This document shows, piece by piece, positions 23,723 to 33,463 of a DNA stretch of 64,000 nt; within the stretch, counting starts at the first letter, position 1, and every line of letters starts with the position of its first letter. The notes below the pieces were generated by a model. That model saw nothing but the letters and a program-made list of their open reading frames with translations, was not told the DNA's origin and did no database searches. The translations under genes were made by a program, and so were the position numbers. This DNA comes from Agrobacterium rosae (GTDB lineage Bacteria; Pseudomonadota; Alphaproteobacteria; Rhizobiales; Rhizobiaceae), in assembly GCF_002915175.1 (NCBI RefSeq), contig NZ_NXEJ01000006.1, forward strand, positions 318,626 to 382,625, in the 5' to 3' direction.

Positions 23723-24643
23723 ATGGGTGTGAGTTTTCACGGGCTTTCGGCTTTTCCGCTGACACCAGCGGATGAGGACGGGGTGGTCGATGTCGAGACA
23801 CTGTCACGGCTGATCGAGCGTTTGAGCGCGGCACAGGTGGATTCGGTCGGGCTGTTGGGCAGCACCGGAAGCTATGTCTATTTCTCACGAGAACAGCGCC
23901 GTCGTGCGGTCGAGGCCGCAGCGCAGTGCTTGAACGGTGCTCGTCCGCTTATCGTGGGCGTCGGCACGTTGCGCACCAACGACGCCGTGACGCTGGCAAA
24001 GGATGCGGAAGCCGCCGGGGCCGACGCGCTGCTGCTGGCGCCCGTTTCCTACGCACCGCTGACGCAGGAAGAGGCCTATCACCATTTCGCAGCTGTTGCC
24101 GGCGCAACCAGTCTGCCGCTCTGCATCTACAACAATCCGTCCACCACGCATTTTTCCTTTGGCGACGAGTTGCTGGTGCGGCTGGCCTATATTCCCCACA
24201 TCCGAGCCGTCAAAATGCCTCTGCCATCAGAGATGGCGTTCAAAGCGGAACTGGAGCGTTTGCGCCCGCGTCTGGGCGATGATTTTTCCATTGGTTACAG
24301 CGGCGATTGGGGTTGCTCGGAGGCTCTGCTGCAAGGTGCGGATAGCTGGTACAGCGTGATAGGCGGGCTGCTGCCGGTGCCGAGCCTGCGTCTGTTGAAT
24401 GCCGCGAAAGCGGGCGATACGGCGGAAGTGCAGCGAATCGAAGAGCATTTCGAACCGCTCTGGGCGCTGTTCAGGGAATTCGGCAGCTTCCGAGTGGTCT
24501 ATGCGGCGGCAAACCTGCTGTCGCTCACGCACCGCCAGCCACCCTTGCCGGTCATGCCACTCAGCGTCAGCGATTGCGCGCGCGTGGAAGAAGCCTTGGC
24601 CAAGCTTTCGGAACTCGATGGCCTGCCAGCCGCCACGCCATAA
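23723..24643 (+). CDS. DapA/NanA-family (dihydrodipicolinate synthase-like) aldolase
   Basis: A 306-residue TIM-barrel protein of the N-acetylneuraminate lyase/DHDPS superfamily. Seen are VGLLGSTGSYVYFSREQR (in place of GTTGE), VGVGTLRTNDAVTLAKDAEAAGADALLLAPVSY, the active-site Tyr of ICIYNNPSTTHF (near residue 136), and the Schiff-base Lys in IRAVKMPLPSEM (near 163). The GTTGES motif of true DapA is changed to GSTGSY, so it is likely a paralogue acting on another 2-oxo acid and not the lysine-pathway enzyme. Substrate unknown. Start begins MGVSFHGLSAFPLTP, after GGGGCAGG. Confidence 0.82.
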   Translation: MGVSFHGLSAFPLTPADEDGVVDVETLSRLIERLSAAQVDSVGLLGSTGSYVYFSREQRRRAVEAAAQCLNGARPLIVGVGTLRTNDAVTLAKDAEAAGADALLLAPVSYAPLTQEEAYHHFAAVAGATSLPLCIYNNPSTTHFSFGDELLVRLAYIPHIRAVKMPLPSEMAFKAELERLRPRLGDDFSIGYSGDWGCSEALLQGADSWYSVIGGLLPVPSLRLLNAAKAGDTAEVQRIEEHFEPLWALFREFGSFRVVYAAANLLSLTHRQPPLPVMPLSVSDCARVEEALAKLSELDGLPAATP

Positions 24644-24698
24644 TTCCGGCACTTTGCGGGCGGAATTGCCTTGGCATCGAAGATTGAAAGCCCTTGAA

Positions 24699-25424
24699 AT
24701 GCGTAAGTCCCTGACGGTTGTCTCCCTGCTGGCTGTAATGGCGTCTCCCGCATTTGCGGGTTCGGGCCTTGTCGAGCCGACACTGCATATGCAGCCGGGC
24801 AAGGCGCATGCACCACGTGTCGCCATAACGCTGGATGCCTGCATGGGCAAGACGGATTTCCGCATTCTCGACACGCTCGTCAGCGAGAAAATTCCGGCCA
24901 CCATCTTCGTCACGGCCCGCTGGCTCAAGCATAACCCGCAGGCACTGGCCGTGCTGATGTCCCATCCCGACCTGTTCGAGCTGGAAAATCACGGCGAAAA
25001 CCATATTCCGGCCGTCGACAAGCCCGTCGCCATCTACGGCATCGCCGCGGCAGGCTCGACTGCGGCGGTGGAGCAGGAAGTGGAAGGCGGCAGGCTCGCC
25101 ATCGCCGCTGCCACCGGCCATCAACCGCAATGGTTTCGTGGTGCCACGGCCAAATACACCAACTCCTCCATGGCCACCATCAATCAATTCGGAGAACGGG
25201 TCGCCGGCTACTCCATCAACGGGGATGGCGGGTCGCTGCTGGGCGCGGGCATGACGGCAAAGCACATCGCGTCAGCCAAGGATGGCGATGTCGTCATCGC
25301 CCACATCAACCAGCCCACCCACGAAGCCGGCGAAGGCGTCGTTCGCGGTCTTCTCGCCCTCAAGGCCCGCGGCGTGATCTTCACCCGCCTGGACGACCCT
25401 GCTTTCAACGCACCATCGAACTAA
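24699..25424 (+). CDS. Polysaccharide deacetylase family protein, exported
   Basis: A 241-residue NodB-fold protein. Signal peptide (MRKSLTVVSLLAVMASPAFA, near residue 20), then VAITLDACMGKTDFRILD, where the usual TFDDG becomes TLDAC with one metal-site Asp kept. LFELENHGENHIP supplies the H-x3-H metal ligands. Later motifs are WFRGATAKY (the usual FRPPYG) and GDVVIAHINQP. It probably removes acyl groups from a cell-envelope glycan; motif drift leaves activity open. Starts 55 bp after the DapA-like gene, possibly the same transcript. Its stop overlaps the convergent permease gene by 4 bp. Confidence 0.8.
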   Translation: MRKSLTVVSLLAVMASPAFAGSGLVEPTLHMQPGKAHAPRVAITLDACMGKTDFRILDTLVSEKIPATIFVTARWLKHNPQALAVLMSHPDLFELENHGENHIPAVDKPVAIYGIAAAGSTAAVEQEVEGGRLAIAAATGHQPQWFRGATAKYTNSSMATINQFGERVAGYSINGDGGSLLGAGMTAKHIASAKDGDVVIAHINQPTHEAGEGVVRGLLALKARGVIFTRLDDPAFNAPSN

Positions 25425-26575
25425 GACGGCAAATTCGGTACGACGCGGCGCGAGGGGAAGAGCTCTCGAGCTATGGTCATGCCGATCAGCGAGAGGGGCA
25501 GGGCCAGCATTGCGCCAGGAGCGCCCCACATCCATGTCCAGAAAATAATGGCGACGAAGACGAGGAAGGGATTGATTTCCATGTTTTTGCCAACCACCGC
25601 CGGGAAGGCCAGATTTTCCATCAGCAGGTGAATGGTGAAGAAAACGATGGCGGGGAGGAAGGCGAAGAGAAGGCTGTCATGGGTCAGAATACCTGCAATC
25701 GCCAGCGCCAGCGTCATGGCGGTAATGCCAAGGAATGGCACGAAGCTGGAGAGGAATGCAAACAATCCCCACAGGAATGGCATGGCGAGGCCGCCTGCAT
25801 AGGCGATGATGACCATGGTCACGCCCAACCCGGCATACATCAGCGATGCTGTGGCGAAGTAGGAGCTGAGAACATGCTCGATGGAGGCGATGGTGCGGAT
25901 GGTACGCAGGCGCTGATGTCTCTGCGGGAACGCCATGATCATGGCTTTGCGCAAGCGGATGCGGCTGTAGAGGAACAAAAGCAGTGCCGCAAAGAAGATC
26001 AGGCCCTGAACGATGGCTGGCGTCAGGTTGGATCCGACGACGGAAATGATGTCGCCGCTACGCGAGATGATGGACTCGAGCGAGATCGAGCTTAGGCTGA
26101 AGGTCGCAGCGGAGAAATTCAGCCAACGCAGGCTTTGCAGATAGGGCACAAAGCGGTCGATGGCCTTTTCGATAATGCCTGGGCCTTCCGATGCCAAAGT
26201 GGACAGCGGGTCGATCAGCGAGTTGATGACGAGGAAGAGCACGAAGGCGACAGCGGATGAGAGAATGAGCGCCACCGCAAATCCGGGAATGCCGTAGGAG
26301 TTCAACTTGCTCGCCGCAACACCGAGGATCATGCCTACGACGATGGCCATGACGACCGGGATCAGAATGATCGACAGTGAGTGGATGACACCCATCAATA
26401 TGATGAAAAAGATGCCGACGATGGACCATGCCACCGCCACATCCAGCGCTTCGCGGCCCAGCGGCTGCTGGCTACGTTCGTCATCCTGCGCAGAGCCGAG
26501 CGCGCCGCGCATGACGATATCGCCTGCCGCTATGTTTGCCGCGTGTTTGCGGTTGGTAATCGTCTGATCATTCAT
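25421..26575 (-). CDS. AI-2E family (PerM/YdiK-like) transporter
   Basis: A 384-residue integral membrane protein with about eight hydrophobic segments arranged as in the AI-2 exporter-like superfamily. It has a long amphipathic loop (about 115-175) and the conserved PFLWGLFAFLSSFVPFLG and FPAVVGKNMEINPFLVFVAIIFW segments. The family includes AI-2 exporters, Na+/H+ antiporters and PerM permeases, so the cargo cannot be named. A polar N-terminal extension of about 50 residues precedes TM1. The ATG at 26575 has GGGGGA about 8 nt upstream and is preferred to the ATG five codons earlier. Confidence 0.85.
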   Translation of the reverse strand: MNDQTITNRKHAANIAAGDIVMRGALGSAQDDERSQQPLGREALDVAVAWSIVGIFFIILMGVIHSLSIILIPVVMAIVVGMILGVAASKLNSYGIPGFAVALILSSAVAFVLFLVINSLIDPLSTLASEGPGIIEKAIDRFVPYLQSLRWLNFSAATFSLSSISLESIISRSGDIISVVGSNLTPAIVQGLIFFAALLLFLYSRIRLRKAMIMAFPQRHQRLRTIRTIASIEHVLSSYFATASLMYAGLGVTMVIIAYAGGLAMPFLWGLFAFLSSFVPFLGITAMTLALAIAGILTHDSLLFAFLPAIVFFTIHLLMENLAFPAVVGKNMEINPFLVFVAIIFWTWMWGAPGAMLALPLSLIGMTIARELFPSRRVVPNLPS

Positions 26576-26644
26576 CAAGCAGTCCCCCATCAGGCCGTAT
26601 AACGCGTGACTGATAGTGCGGTTCCGGGGGCTGAATCATTAAAT

Positions 26645-26667
26645 GGGCAGACGGAAGATGTCTGCCC
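26645..26667 (-). terminator. Intrinsic terminator of the VOC dioxygenase-like gene
   Basis: A perfect 8-bp stem GGGCAGAC/GTCTGCCC with a 7-nt loop. On the minus strand it is followed by ATTTAATGATT, a weak T-tract. It lies just past the stop at 26677. Confidence 0.6.
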
Positions 26668-26676
26668 GACCGGTCA

Positions 26677-27537
26677 TCAGGCCGAAAGCTTCAGACCAAT
26701 CCCCCAGGGGTCCTTCACCACAATCCCGTCGCTCTGCCGTTCGGTGGCAATTTCCATCTTGTCCAGTGCCGCCAGAGCCTTGTCGAACTCCGCTTTTTCG
26801 TTGAATTTCAACGAGTAACCGGAAAGTCCCGTCATGTTGTCTGAACGAGCCACAGCACCACGGCTGTTCCATATATTGGCCGCGACATGGTGGTGATAAG
26901 CGCCGGAGCCGAAGAAGCTGGCACCGGGGTAGCGCGCCATGATCTTGAGACCCAGCACGTCCTGATAAAAGGCATCCGCCTGTGGAATGTCGCCAACCTG
27001 CAAATGGATATGCCCGATGGCGGTACCATCCGCAGCCTTTGCGAAGGTCGCCTTTGGGGCGCTGTCATAAAGCTCCTGAAGATTGAGGCGCAGCGTCGAC
27101 ATCGCGACGGTGCCGTCCGGCTGGTACGTCCATTCTTCTGGCGACCGGTCACGATAGACCTCGATGCCGTTGCCTTCCGGGTCAGCCAGATAGATGGCTT
27201 CGCTGACGAGATGGTCCGAAGCGCCCTGAAGTCCCACATTGTTGTGAGCCACATGCGTCAGCCACAAGGCCAGATCGCTGCGGCTCGGCATCAGGAAGGC
27301 GGTGTGAAAAAGCCCAGCAGCGCCGCTTGGCGCGCGTGTCGCGTTCTGCGATGTCGTCAGCGTCAGGAGCGGTTGGCCGTTCACACCCAGCACTTCGCCG
27401 CTGGGGGATTTTTCGATGATCGAAAGCCCGATGATGTTCTGATAGAATTCGGATACCAGTGGCAAATCCCGCACCACGAGATGGGCTTGGCCGACATAGG
27501 CCGGGCGGGTCAGCGCAAATTGCTTGTTTTCATTCAT
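26677..27537 (-). CDS. Two-domain VOC protein, CatE-like (extradiol dioxygenase superfamily)
   Basis: A 286-residue protein with two vicinal-oxygen-chelate modules (about 10-125 and 165-280). Metal-ligand candidates are the His of VGQAHLVVRDL, the Glu of DPEGNGIEVYRDR, the His of IGHIHLQVGDI and the later GAYHHHVAANIWNS segment. The arrangement matches catechol-2,3-dioxygenase CatE-like proteins that use Fe(II) or Mn(II), but the substrate is unknown and many homologues are not dioxygenases. The ATG at 27537 has AGGAG 8 nt upstream; the GTG three codons upstream is less likely. Confidence 0.8.
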   Translation of the reverse strand: MNENKQFALTRPAYVGQAHLVVRDLPLVSEFYQNIIGLSIIEKSPSGEVLGVNGQPLLTLTTSQNATRAPSGAAGLFHTAFLMPSRSDLALWLTHVAHNNVGLQGASDHLVSEAIYLADPEGNGIEVYRDRSPEEWTYQPDGTVAMSTLRLNLQELYDSAPKATFAKAADGTAIGHIHLQVGDIPQADAFYQDVLGLKIMARYPGASFFGSGAYHHHVAANIWNSRGAVARSDNMTGLSGYSLKFNEKAEFDKALAALDKMEIATERQSDGIVVKDPWGIGLKLSA

Positions 27538-27771
27538 GCCACGCACTCCTGTTCACGTAAATTGCGGGAACTATGAACCGACTTCATCGTTCAGAAAAGA
27601 TAGCCATTTGGCGATGCAGCGTGTGCTATTTGTTGACAATGACTCCACACGGCAAACACGCTTTACTTTTACGACAGGCGTGAATGCAAAGTGATCGGCT
27701 TTCGTGCCGATGGTCTTGTTCCCGTCTCATATTGCCTGCATGATCTCTAAACCAATACGCGGGAACAGACT

Positions 27772-28440
27772 ATGAGTGAGCTTTGGCGCTTTGGACGCCG
27801 CTATGATCTTCCAGAAATCGTCGCCGATGGCATCGTGCATGGGGTGGGTATCGTTTTTGCGCTGATCGGCGCGACGGCGCTCATCTTCTACGTCACCCTG
27901 TGGGGAAGTATCAGCGCCATTGCGGCTGTGTGGATCTATGCGTTCGGGCTCGTCGCTTGCCTGTCCATTTCCTTTACCTATAACATCTGGCCGCATTCCA
28001 ACGTCAAATGGTATCTGCGCAGGCTGGATCATTCCGGTATCTTCATTCTTATTGCCGCGACCTATACGCCCATTCTCCAGCGCGGTATCGAAGATCCCTT
28101 CATCGCCGTAACGCTGGCCGGAATATGGGTGGCCGCGATCTCAGGCATCCTGCTGAAATGCTTCTTTCCCGGTCGGTTCGATCGCTTGACGATCCTGCTT
28201 TATCTCAGCATGGGTTGGAGCGGCGTGATGGTGGCGGATCGCCTGTCTTACCACCTGCCGCCCCTGAGCCTGTGGCTCATCGTCATCGGCGGCATCATTT
28301 ATTCCATGGGCGTCATCTTCCATGTGTGGGAACGTTTGCGGTTTCAAAATGCCATCTGGCACGGCTTCGTCGTGGTTGCCGCCGCTGTGCATTACACCGC
28401 CGTCATGACCAGTTTCAGCATGACACCGGTGACCGCGTAA
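27772..28440 (+). CDS. Hemolysin III/YqfA (TrhA, PAQR-like) membrane protein
   Basis: A 222-residue inner-membrane protein with seven hydrophobic segments. Family residues are IVADGIVHGVGIVFALIGA at TM1, LRRLDHSGIFILIAATYTPIL (PAQR-type Asp-His) and the C-terminal FHVWERLRFQNAIWHGFVVVAAAVHY with His ligands. These proteins are linked to membrane fluidity homeostasis; the haemolysin name is historical. The start MSELWRFGRRYDLPEI fits the family. Upstream 27538-27771 is a divergent promoter region with no gene. Confidence 0.87.
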   Translation: MSELWRFGRRYDLPEIVADGIVHGVGIVFALIGATALIFYVTLWGSISAIAAVWIYAFGLVACLSISFTYNIWPHSNVKWYLRRLDHSGIFILIAATYTPILQRGIEDPFIAVTLAGIWVAAISGILLKCFFPGRFDRLTILLYLSMGWSGVMVADRLSYHLPPLSLWLIVIGGIIYSMGVIFHVWERLRFQNAIWHGFVVVAAAVHYTAVMTSFSMTPVTA

Positions 28441-28506
28441 AATCGCTGCACAGTTTCGCGACATGCATTATGGTCGCCGGACATTGATTTGCAGCGGATA
28501 TACAGC

Positions 28507-29010
28507 ATGACCACAGAACTACGCGACGCCACCGTTGATGATCTTCCAGGCATCATGGAGATCTATAACGATGCGGTTTTGAACACGACCGCAATCTGGA
28601 ACGAGATTCTGGTCGATCTGGAAAACCGCAAGGAGTGGTTCAAGATCCGCAAAGACCGCGGCTTTCCGGTCATCGTCGCCATAAAGGACGGAGCCGTTGC
28701 CGGTTACGCCTCCTACGGCGATTGGCGTGCCTTCGATGGCTACCGCCACACCCGCGAACATTCCATCTATGTGCACAAGAACGCGCGCGGTGCTGGCCTC
28801 GGCAAATTGTTGATGCAAGCATTGATCGATCACGCCAAAACACACGATGTGCATGTGTTGATCGGTGCCATCGAATCGGAAAACACCGCCTCCATCCGTC
28901 TTCACGAAACCCTTGGTTTTCGCGTTGCTGGCCGCTTCTCGGAGGTCGGCACCAAGTTCGACCGCTGGCTGGACCTCACCTGCATGGAACTGAAACTTCC
29001 GGTCGCTTAG
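28507..29010 (+). CDS. GNAT N-acetyltransferase, phosphinothricin acetyltransferase-like
   Basis: A 167-residue Pat/Bar-type GNAT. LRDATVDDLPGIMEIYNDAVLNTTAIW at the N-terminus, HSIYVHKNARGAGLGKLLMQ as the acetyl-CoA motif (about residues 88-107), and the family end GRFSEVGTKFDRWLDLTCMEL. Predicted to acetylate phosphinothricin-like or methionine-derived amino groups. The ATG at 28507 follows AGCGGAT. A paralogue lies at 4920-5474. The stop codon overlaps the convergent ftrA stop by 4 bp. Confidence 0.87.
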   Translation: MTTELRDATVDDLPGIMEIYNDAVLNTTAIWNEILVDLENRKEWFKIRKDRGFPVIVAIKDGAVAGYASYGDWRAFDGYRHTREHSIYVHKNARGAGLGKLLMQALIDHAKTHDVHVLIGAIESENTASIRLHETLGFRVAGRFSEVGTKFDRWLDLTCMELKLPVA

Positions 29011-29996
29011 GCGGCCCGCCGTCCAAAGCGGTCGCGGTAGGCCGCAGGTGTAGTGGAAAACTGCTGGCGGAAGTGGTGGCGCAGATTGGCGGCGCTGCCA
29101 AGCCCGCTCGTTTCCGCAATGGCCTCAATGCCGAGACGGGATGTTTCCAGCAGGTCCTTGGCCTTTGACAGGCGTTGCAACAGCAACCATTTGGCAGGCG
29201 TCGTGCCGGTCGCGGCCTCGAACCGGCGCAGAAATGTACGGTTGCTCATGCCCGCCATGCTGGCCAGCCGTGCGACGGTGTAATCCTCCGTCAGCTTCGC
29301 CTGCATGGCATCCAGCAAGGGGCCAAGCCGCGCCTTCTCATGGGTTTCGGGAACCGCCTTATCGATGAATTGAGCCTGCCCGCCATCCCGGTGCGGCACC
29401 ACCACCAGCCGCCGTGCCACGGAATTGGCAGCCTTTGCGCCGAAATCGCGACGGATCAGGTGCAGGCAAAGGTCGATGCCCGCCGCACTTCCCGCAGCGG
29501 TCAGCACATTGCCACCATCCACATAGAGCACACCCGGCAGCACTTCGATGTCGCTGAACCGCGCCTTGAGCGCATCAGTATAGCGCCAATGCGTGGTGGC
29601 CTGTCTGCCGTCCAGAAGCCCTGCCGCGGCCAGCACGAAAACGCCGGAACACAGTGACAGAAGCCGCGCGCCCTTATCATGCGCCTTGCGCAAAGCCACA
29701 CATAAGGCCTCCGGCACCGGCTCGTCGATGCCGCGCCAGCCCGGCACGATGATGGTTCCCGCCTGCTCGATCAGATCCAGCCCGCCATCGGTAACGAAGC
29801 GCATGCCGCCCATCGCCCGCATTTCACCCTCATCCACCGCCGCCACGGCAAAGCGATACCAGTCCTCACCCATTTCCGGGCGCGGCAGGCCGAAGACTTC
29901 GACGGCAACACCGAATTCGAATGTGCACAGCCTGTCATAGGCAAGGGCAACGACGAGGCGGTTGGGTTTGGATGGCGAGAGCGAACGGTTTGGCAT
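29007..29996 (-). CDS. ftrA: FtrA, GlxA-family AraC-type transcriptional regulator
   Basis: A 329-residue two-domain regulator. A DJ-1/PfpI-like domain spans about residues 10-175 (LLSLCSGVFVLAAAGLLDGR carries the nucleophile-elbow Cys), and an AraC/XylS double HTH spans about 220-325 (TVARLASMAGMSNRTFLRRF and IEAIAETSGLGSAANLRHHF). It matches FtrA, usually found divergent from a rhodanese-like gene, as here. The ligand is unknown. The ATG at 29996 is the likely start; a TTG seven codons upstream at 30017 is possible. A perfect inverted repeat at 30011-30026 lies in the shared promoter region. Confidence 0.88.
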   Translation of the reverse strand: MPNRSLSPSKPNRLVVALAYDRLCTFEFGVAVEVFGLPRPEMGEDWYRFAVAAVDEGEMRAMGGMRFVTDGGLDLIEQAGTIIVPGWRGIDEPVPEALCVALRKAHDKGARLLSLCSGVFVLAAAGLLDGRQATTHWRYTDALKARFSDIEVLPGVLYVDGGNVLTAAGSAAGIDLCLHLIRRDFGAKAANSVARRLVVVPHRDGGQAQFIDKAVPETHEKARLGPLLDAMQAKLTEDYTVARLASMAGMSNRTFLRRFEAATGTTPAKWLLLQRLSKAKDLLETSRLGIEAIAETSGLGSAANLRHHFRQQFSTTPAAYRDRFGRRAA

Positions 29997-30010
29997 GATG
30001 TTTACGATAT

Positions 30011-30026
30011 ATGGCAATCATGCCAT
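30011..30026. promoter_or_regulatory. Inverted repeat between ftrA and the rhodanese gene
   Basis: ATGGCA-ATCA-TGCCAT, a perfect 6-bp dyad lying 15 bp from the ftrA ATG and 58 bp from the rhodanese ATG. It is a candidate regulator site by position and symmetry only. Confidence 0.4.
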
Positions 30027-30083
30027 CTGCTAGTGTTTTCGTGTCGGGCGTAAAGTCTTTTCAGTCCAACACAGGAGAGACCC

Positions 30084-30485
30084 ATGAGCTACGTAACCGA
30101 TATTCCCGCCGCATCATCGCAGGTCGCGATCGAGCATTTTGCCCAGCGGCTTTCGGTTGAAACCGATTGTGCGGATGTGGCTGCATCCATGAAAAGCGGA
30201 GAACAGGATTTCGTTCTCCTGCACGTCGTCGGCTCGCCGGACATCTTCGCCCGCAAGCACATTCCCGGTGCCATTCACCTGCGCCATGCGGATATGACGG
30301 CAGAGCGCATGGCGCAATGGCCGGTGGATACCCTGTTCGTGGTCTATTGCGCTGGCCCGCACTGCAACGGAGCCGACCGTGCCGCGCTTAACCTTGCGCG
30401 TCTTGGGCGGCCGGTCAAAATCATGATCGGCGGCATCACCGGCTGGCAGGACGAGGGGTTCTCATTTGCATCAGGGGAGGTTTGA
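30084..30485 (+). CDS. Rhodanese-like domain protein
   Basis: A 133-residue single-domain rhodanese. The active-site loop is VVYCAGPHCNGADRAALNLARLG with the catalytic Cys (near residue 90), preceded by the substrate-region segment HIPGAIHLRHADMT. Rhodaneses move sulfane sulfur between thiols; the acceptor here is unknown. An AGGAGAGA Shine-Dalgarno precedes the ATG. Divergent from ftrA, which probably regulates it. Ends at a strong bidirectional terminator. Confidence 0.9.
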   Translation: MSYVTDIPAASSQVAIEHFAQRLSVETDCADVAASMKSGEQDFVLLHVVGSPDIFARKHIPGAIHLRHADMTAERMAQWPVDTLFVVYCAGPHCNGADRAALNLARLGRPVKIMIGGITGWQDEGFSFASGEV

Positions 30486-30491
30486 GACATC

Positions 30492-30527
30492 AAAAAGCCA
30501 CGTCGCCTTCCGGTAACGTGGCTTTTT
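30492..30527. terminator. Bidirectional intrinsic terminator between rhodanese and msrB
   Basis: A perfect 12-bp stem AAAAAGCCACGT/ACGTGGCTTTTT (30492-30503, 30516-30527) with a 12-nt loop. The stem carries its own A and T tracts, so it can end transcripts from both convergent genes. Confidence 0.9.
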
Positions 30528-30544
30528 CAATATCAAAAACCAAC

Positions 30545-30955
30545 TCAGTCCTGCGGTTCAAAGACCATGGAATGGCCGTTGATGCAGTAGCGCAGGCCGG
30601 TTGGCGGTGGGCCGTCGGGGAAGACGTGGCCGAGGTGGCCGCCGCAATTGGTGCAGCGTATTTCGGTCCGCACCATGCCGAACGCGGTATCGCGATGTTC
30701 GGTGACCGCATCTGGCTTCACCGGTTCGAAATAGCTCGGCCAGCCGCAGCCGGCATCGAATTTCGTATCCGAAATGAACAGCGGCTCGTCGCAGGCGGCG
30801 CAGCGATACAGGCCTTTTTCCGTGCTGTTCCAATAGGGGCCGGTAAACGGTCGTTCAGTACCGTGCTCACGGAGAATGCGGTACTGGTCCGCCGTCAGTT
30901 CCTCGCGCCACTGCGCATCGGACTTGGTGATTTTGGGTGATTTGAGATCGCTCAT
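30545..30955 (-). CDS. msrB: Peptide methionine-R-sulfoxide reductase
   Basis: A 136-residue MsrB that reduces methionine-R-sulfoxide in proteins using thioredoxin. Structural zinc ligands C52/C55 (RCAACDEP) and C101/C104 (RCTNCGGH) are present, the catalytic Cys is C124 in [12 protein letters not shown], and C70 in [10 protein letters not shown] is a possible resolving residue. Cytoplasmic: no signal peptide. The ATG at 30955 has AAAGGA upstream; in-frame codons before it lack family similarity. Confidence 0.95.
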   Translation of the reverse strand: MSDLKSPKITKSDAQWREELTADQYRILREHGTERPFTGPYWNSTEKGLYRCAACDEPLFISDTKFDAGCGWPSYFEPVKPDAVTEHRDTAFGMVRTEIRCTNCGGHLGHVFPDGPPPTGLRYCINGHSMVFEPQD

Positions 30956-31108
30956 GCGGAGATCCTTTCGTTTGTCCCCAAGATAGTGCACCAACCGCCC
31001 GGTTAAAAGAGGATGCGGGTTTAACTTGGCATCAAGGCGCTGTTATCTTCGCATCTGGCCAAAATATAAAACGCAGCCGCAAACGGCAGCAGGGGTGGGG
31101 GAGACGAG

Positions 31109-33463
31109 ATGATCGCAAATGTCGCGCTGCTGACATTCGCCGTGCTGTTTCTGCCCTTCGTCATGGCATTGTGCGCACCCGTCGCTATCGGCAGGCTCGG
31201 CCACCGTGGCGTCTGGCTGCTGGCACTTGCGCCTGCCTTGGCCTTCGTCCACTTCTTGCGGTTCATCCCGGAAATCGCTGCTGGGGAAGTCGTCACCGGC
31301 GGCTATGTCTGGGTGCCCAGCTTCAATCTCAGCTTCTCCTGGTTCATCGATGGTCTGTCGCTCATCTTCGCGCTTTTGATCACCGGCATCGGCACGCTGG
31401 TCGTGCTTTATGCGGGTGCCTACATGAAAGGTCATCCGCAGCAGGGCTGTTTCATGGCGTTTCTGCTTCTCTTCATGGGTGCGATGCTTGGCGTGGTGGT
31501 GTCGGATAGCCTGATGATGCTGTTCGTCTATTGGGAACTGACATCGATCACGTCGTTCCTGCTGATCGGCTTCGATCATAAGCGGGAAGCCGCAAGACGT
31601 GCGGCCTTGCAGGCGCTGGTGGTGACCGGCGGTGGCGGGCTGGCGCTTCTGGCGGGCCTCATCTTCATCTGGAACATCAGCGGCACCACCCAGCTTTCAT
31701 TGCTGGTTCACGGTGGCGATGTGCTGCGCCAGAGCCCGTTTTATTTCGCCACGCTGCTGCTGGTCCTGGGGGCCGCTTTCACCAAATCGGCGCAGTTTCC
31801 GTTCCATTTCTGGCTGCCCAACGCCATGGAAGCGCCGACGCCGGTATCGGCATACTTACACTCCGCCACCATGGTAAAAGCGGGCGTCTACCTGCTGATG
31901 CGGCTCAACCCCATCATGGGCGAAACGGCGGCGTGGGAAATTCTGCTGCCTTTTTTCGGCGGGCTGACGATGCTGACGGGCGCGTGTCTCGCCATCCGCC
32001 AGACCGATCTCAAGCTGATGCTGGCCTATACCACCGTCTCATCGCTCGGCCTTCTGGTCATGCTCACCGGCTTCGGCTCGGAACACGCCATCGAAGCGGC
32101 GGTGCTTTATCTGGTCGCCCATTCGCTGTTCAAGGGTGCGCTGTTCATGGTCGCGGGGATCATCGACCATGAAGCGGGAACGCGGGATGTGACGAAGCTT
32201 GGCGGCTTGCGCAAGGCCATGCCCATAACCTTCATTGCGGCCATGGCAGCGGCCTTTTCCATGGCGGGCCTGCCGCCTTTGCTCGGCTTTCTCGCCAAGG
32301 AAGAAATCTATTACGCGCTGGCGCACCCCAATCCGCGTGCCATTCTCTTCACCGGCATCGCCATAATAGGTAATGCCCTGATGCTGGCCGTCGCATTTGC
32401 TGTTGCGCTGAAACCCTTCGTTGGAAAACTGACCAGAACGCCGAAACAGGCCCACGAAGGCCCGGTTCTGCTCTGGCTCGGCCCTGCCGTGCTGGCATTC
32501 GCCGGTCTTCTGGCCGCGTTGTTTTCCGGGGTTTTCCACGACTATGTCTCCACGCCCATGGCCACTGCCATCGCAGGTGAAACACGCATCGTCGACATGT
32601 CATTGGTCCCGCATATCGGCGTTCCGCTGGCGCTGTCGCTCTTCACCGTGGCGCTGGGGGTAATGGTCTATACCAAATTATCGTTCGCCCGCAGGCTGAT
32701 GAACCATGCGCTGGATGCTGCCGGTCCGGGGCCGGACAAGGCGTTCGATGGCGTCATGTCCGCGCTGGTCAAACTCTCTTTTTATACCACCCGCACCATC
32801 CAGACCGGCCGGCTGAAATCCTACGTCGCCATCACGTTTGCCATCATCGCACTTGTGCTGCTAGTGTCGTTGTCGGTCTATGATGAACTGCCTGCCATGC
32901 CCGCCTGGCCGGCGGATATCCAACTGCACGAACTCACCTTCATCGCCATTGCCATCATCGGTCTCATCGCCGTGCTGATGGCGACGAGCCGCCTGACGGC
33001 AATCGTCGCGCTCGGCATTCAGGGTTTCGCCGTCGCCGTGCTGTTTCTGCTGTTCGGCGCACCGGATCTGTCGTTTACCCAGTTCATGGTGGAAACGCTC
33101 TCCGTCGTCATTCTCACGCTGGTCATGACGCGGCTGCGCCTCTCGCCATCCGATCATCGTGAATTCCGCCAGAAACTGGTGGATGGCACCATTGCTGCTG
33201 CGTGCGGCACGGGTTTCGCGCTGATGCTGCTGAAATCCACCGAACGTCCATTCGACGCTAGCCTCACCGAATTCTTCAGCGCCTATTCCAAGCTCATCGC
33301 CCACGGAAACAATGTGGTGAATGTCATCATCGTGGACTTTCGCGGCACCGACACGCTGGGCGAAATCGCCGTGGTCATGATCACCGGCCTTGCCATTCTG
33401 GCGCTGATCCGCATCCGTTCAAAGCCCGCGGCCAATGCAGGCAAAGAGGAGGGTAGGGCATGA
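31109..33463 (+). CDS. mnhA: Mrp Na+(K+)/H+ antiporter subunit A
   Basis: The 784-residue largest subunit of the multicomponent Mrp/Mnh/Pha cation/proton antiporter, homologous to the NuoL subunit of complex I. Over twenty hydrophobic segments are visible. The proton-antiporter core includes the Glu of [20 protein letters not shown] and the Lys of [37 protein letters not shown]. The C-terminal extension has the DUF4040 and MBH-like segments shared with MrpA proteins. A and B are separate genes here. First of seven genes; ATGA overlap with mnhB. Confidence 0.95.
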   Translation: MIANVALLTFAVLFLPFVMALCAPVAIGRLGHRGVWLLALAPALAFVHFLRFIPEIAAGEVVTGGYVWVPSFNLSFSWFIDGLSLIFALLITGIGTLVVLYAGAYMKGHPQQGCFMAFLLLFMGAMLGVVVSDSLMMLFVYWELTSITSFLLIGFDHKREAARRAALQALVVTGGGGLALLAGLIFIWNISGTTQLSLLVHGGDVLRQSPFYFATLLLVLGAAFTKSAQFPFHFWLPNAMEAPTPVSAYLHSATMVKAGVYLLMRLNPIMGETAAWEILLPFFGGLTMLTGACLAIRQTDLKLMLAYTTVSSLGLLVMLTGFGSEHAIEAAVLYLVAHSLFKGALFMVAGIIDHEAGTRDVTKLGGLRKAMPITFIAAMAAAFSMAGLPPLLGFLAKEEIYYALAHPNPRAILFTGIAIIGNALMLAVAFAVALKPFVGKLTRTPKQAHEGPVLLWLGPAVLAFAGLLAALFSGVFHDYVSTPMATAIAGETRIVDMSLVPHIGVPLALSLFTVALGVMVYTKLSFARRLMNHALDAAGPGPDKAFDGVMSALVKLSFYTTRTIQTGRLKSYVAITFAIIALVLLVSLSVYDELPAMPAWPADIQLHELTFIAIAIIGLIAVLMATSRLTAIVALGIQGFAVAVLFLLFGAPDLSFTQFMVETLSVVILTLVMTRLRLSPSDHREFRQKLVDGTIAAACGTGFALMLLKSTERPFDASLTEFFSAYSKLIAHGNNVVNVIIVDFRGTDTLGEIAVVMITGLAILALIRIRSKPAANAGKEEGRA

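Noticed and set aside
23723-24643. Naming this gene dapA
   Set aside because: The GTTGE substrate motif is altered to GSTGS and the context is not lysine synthesis, so only a family-level call is justified.
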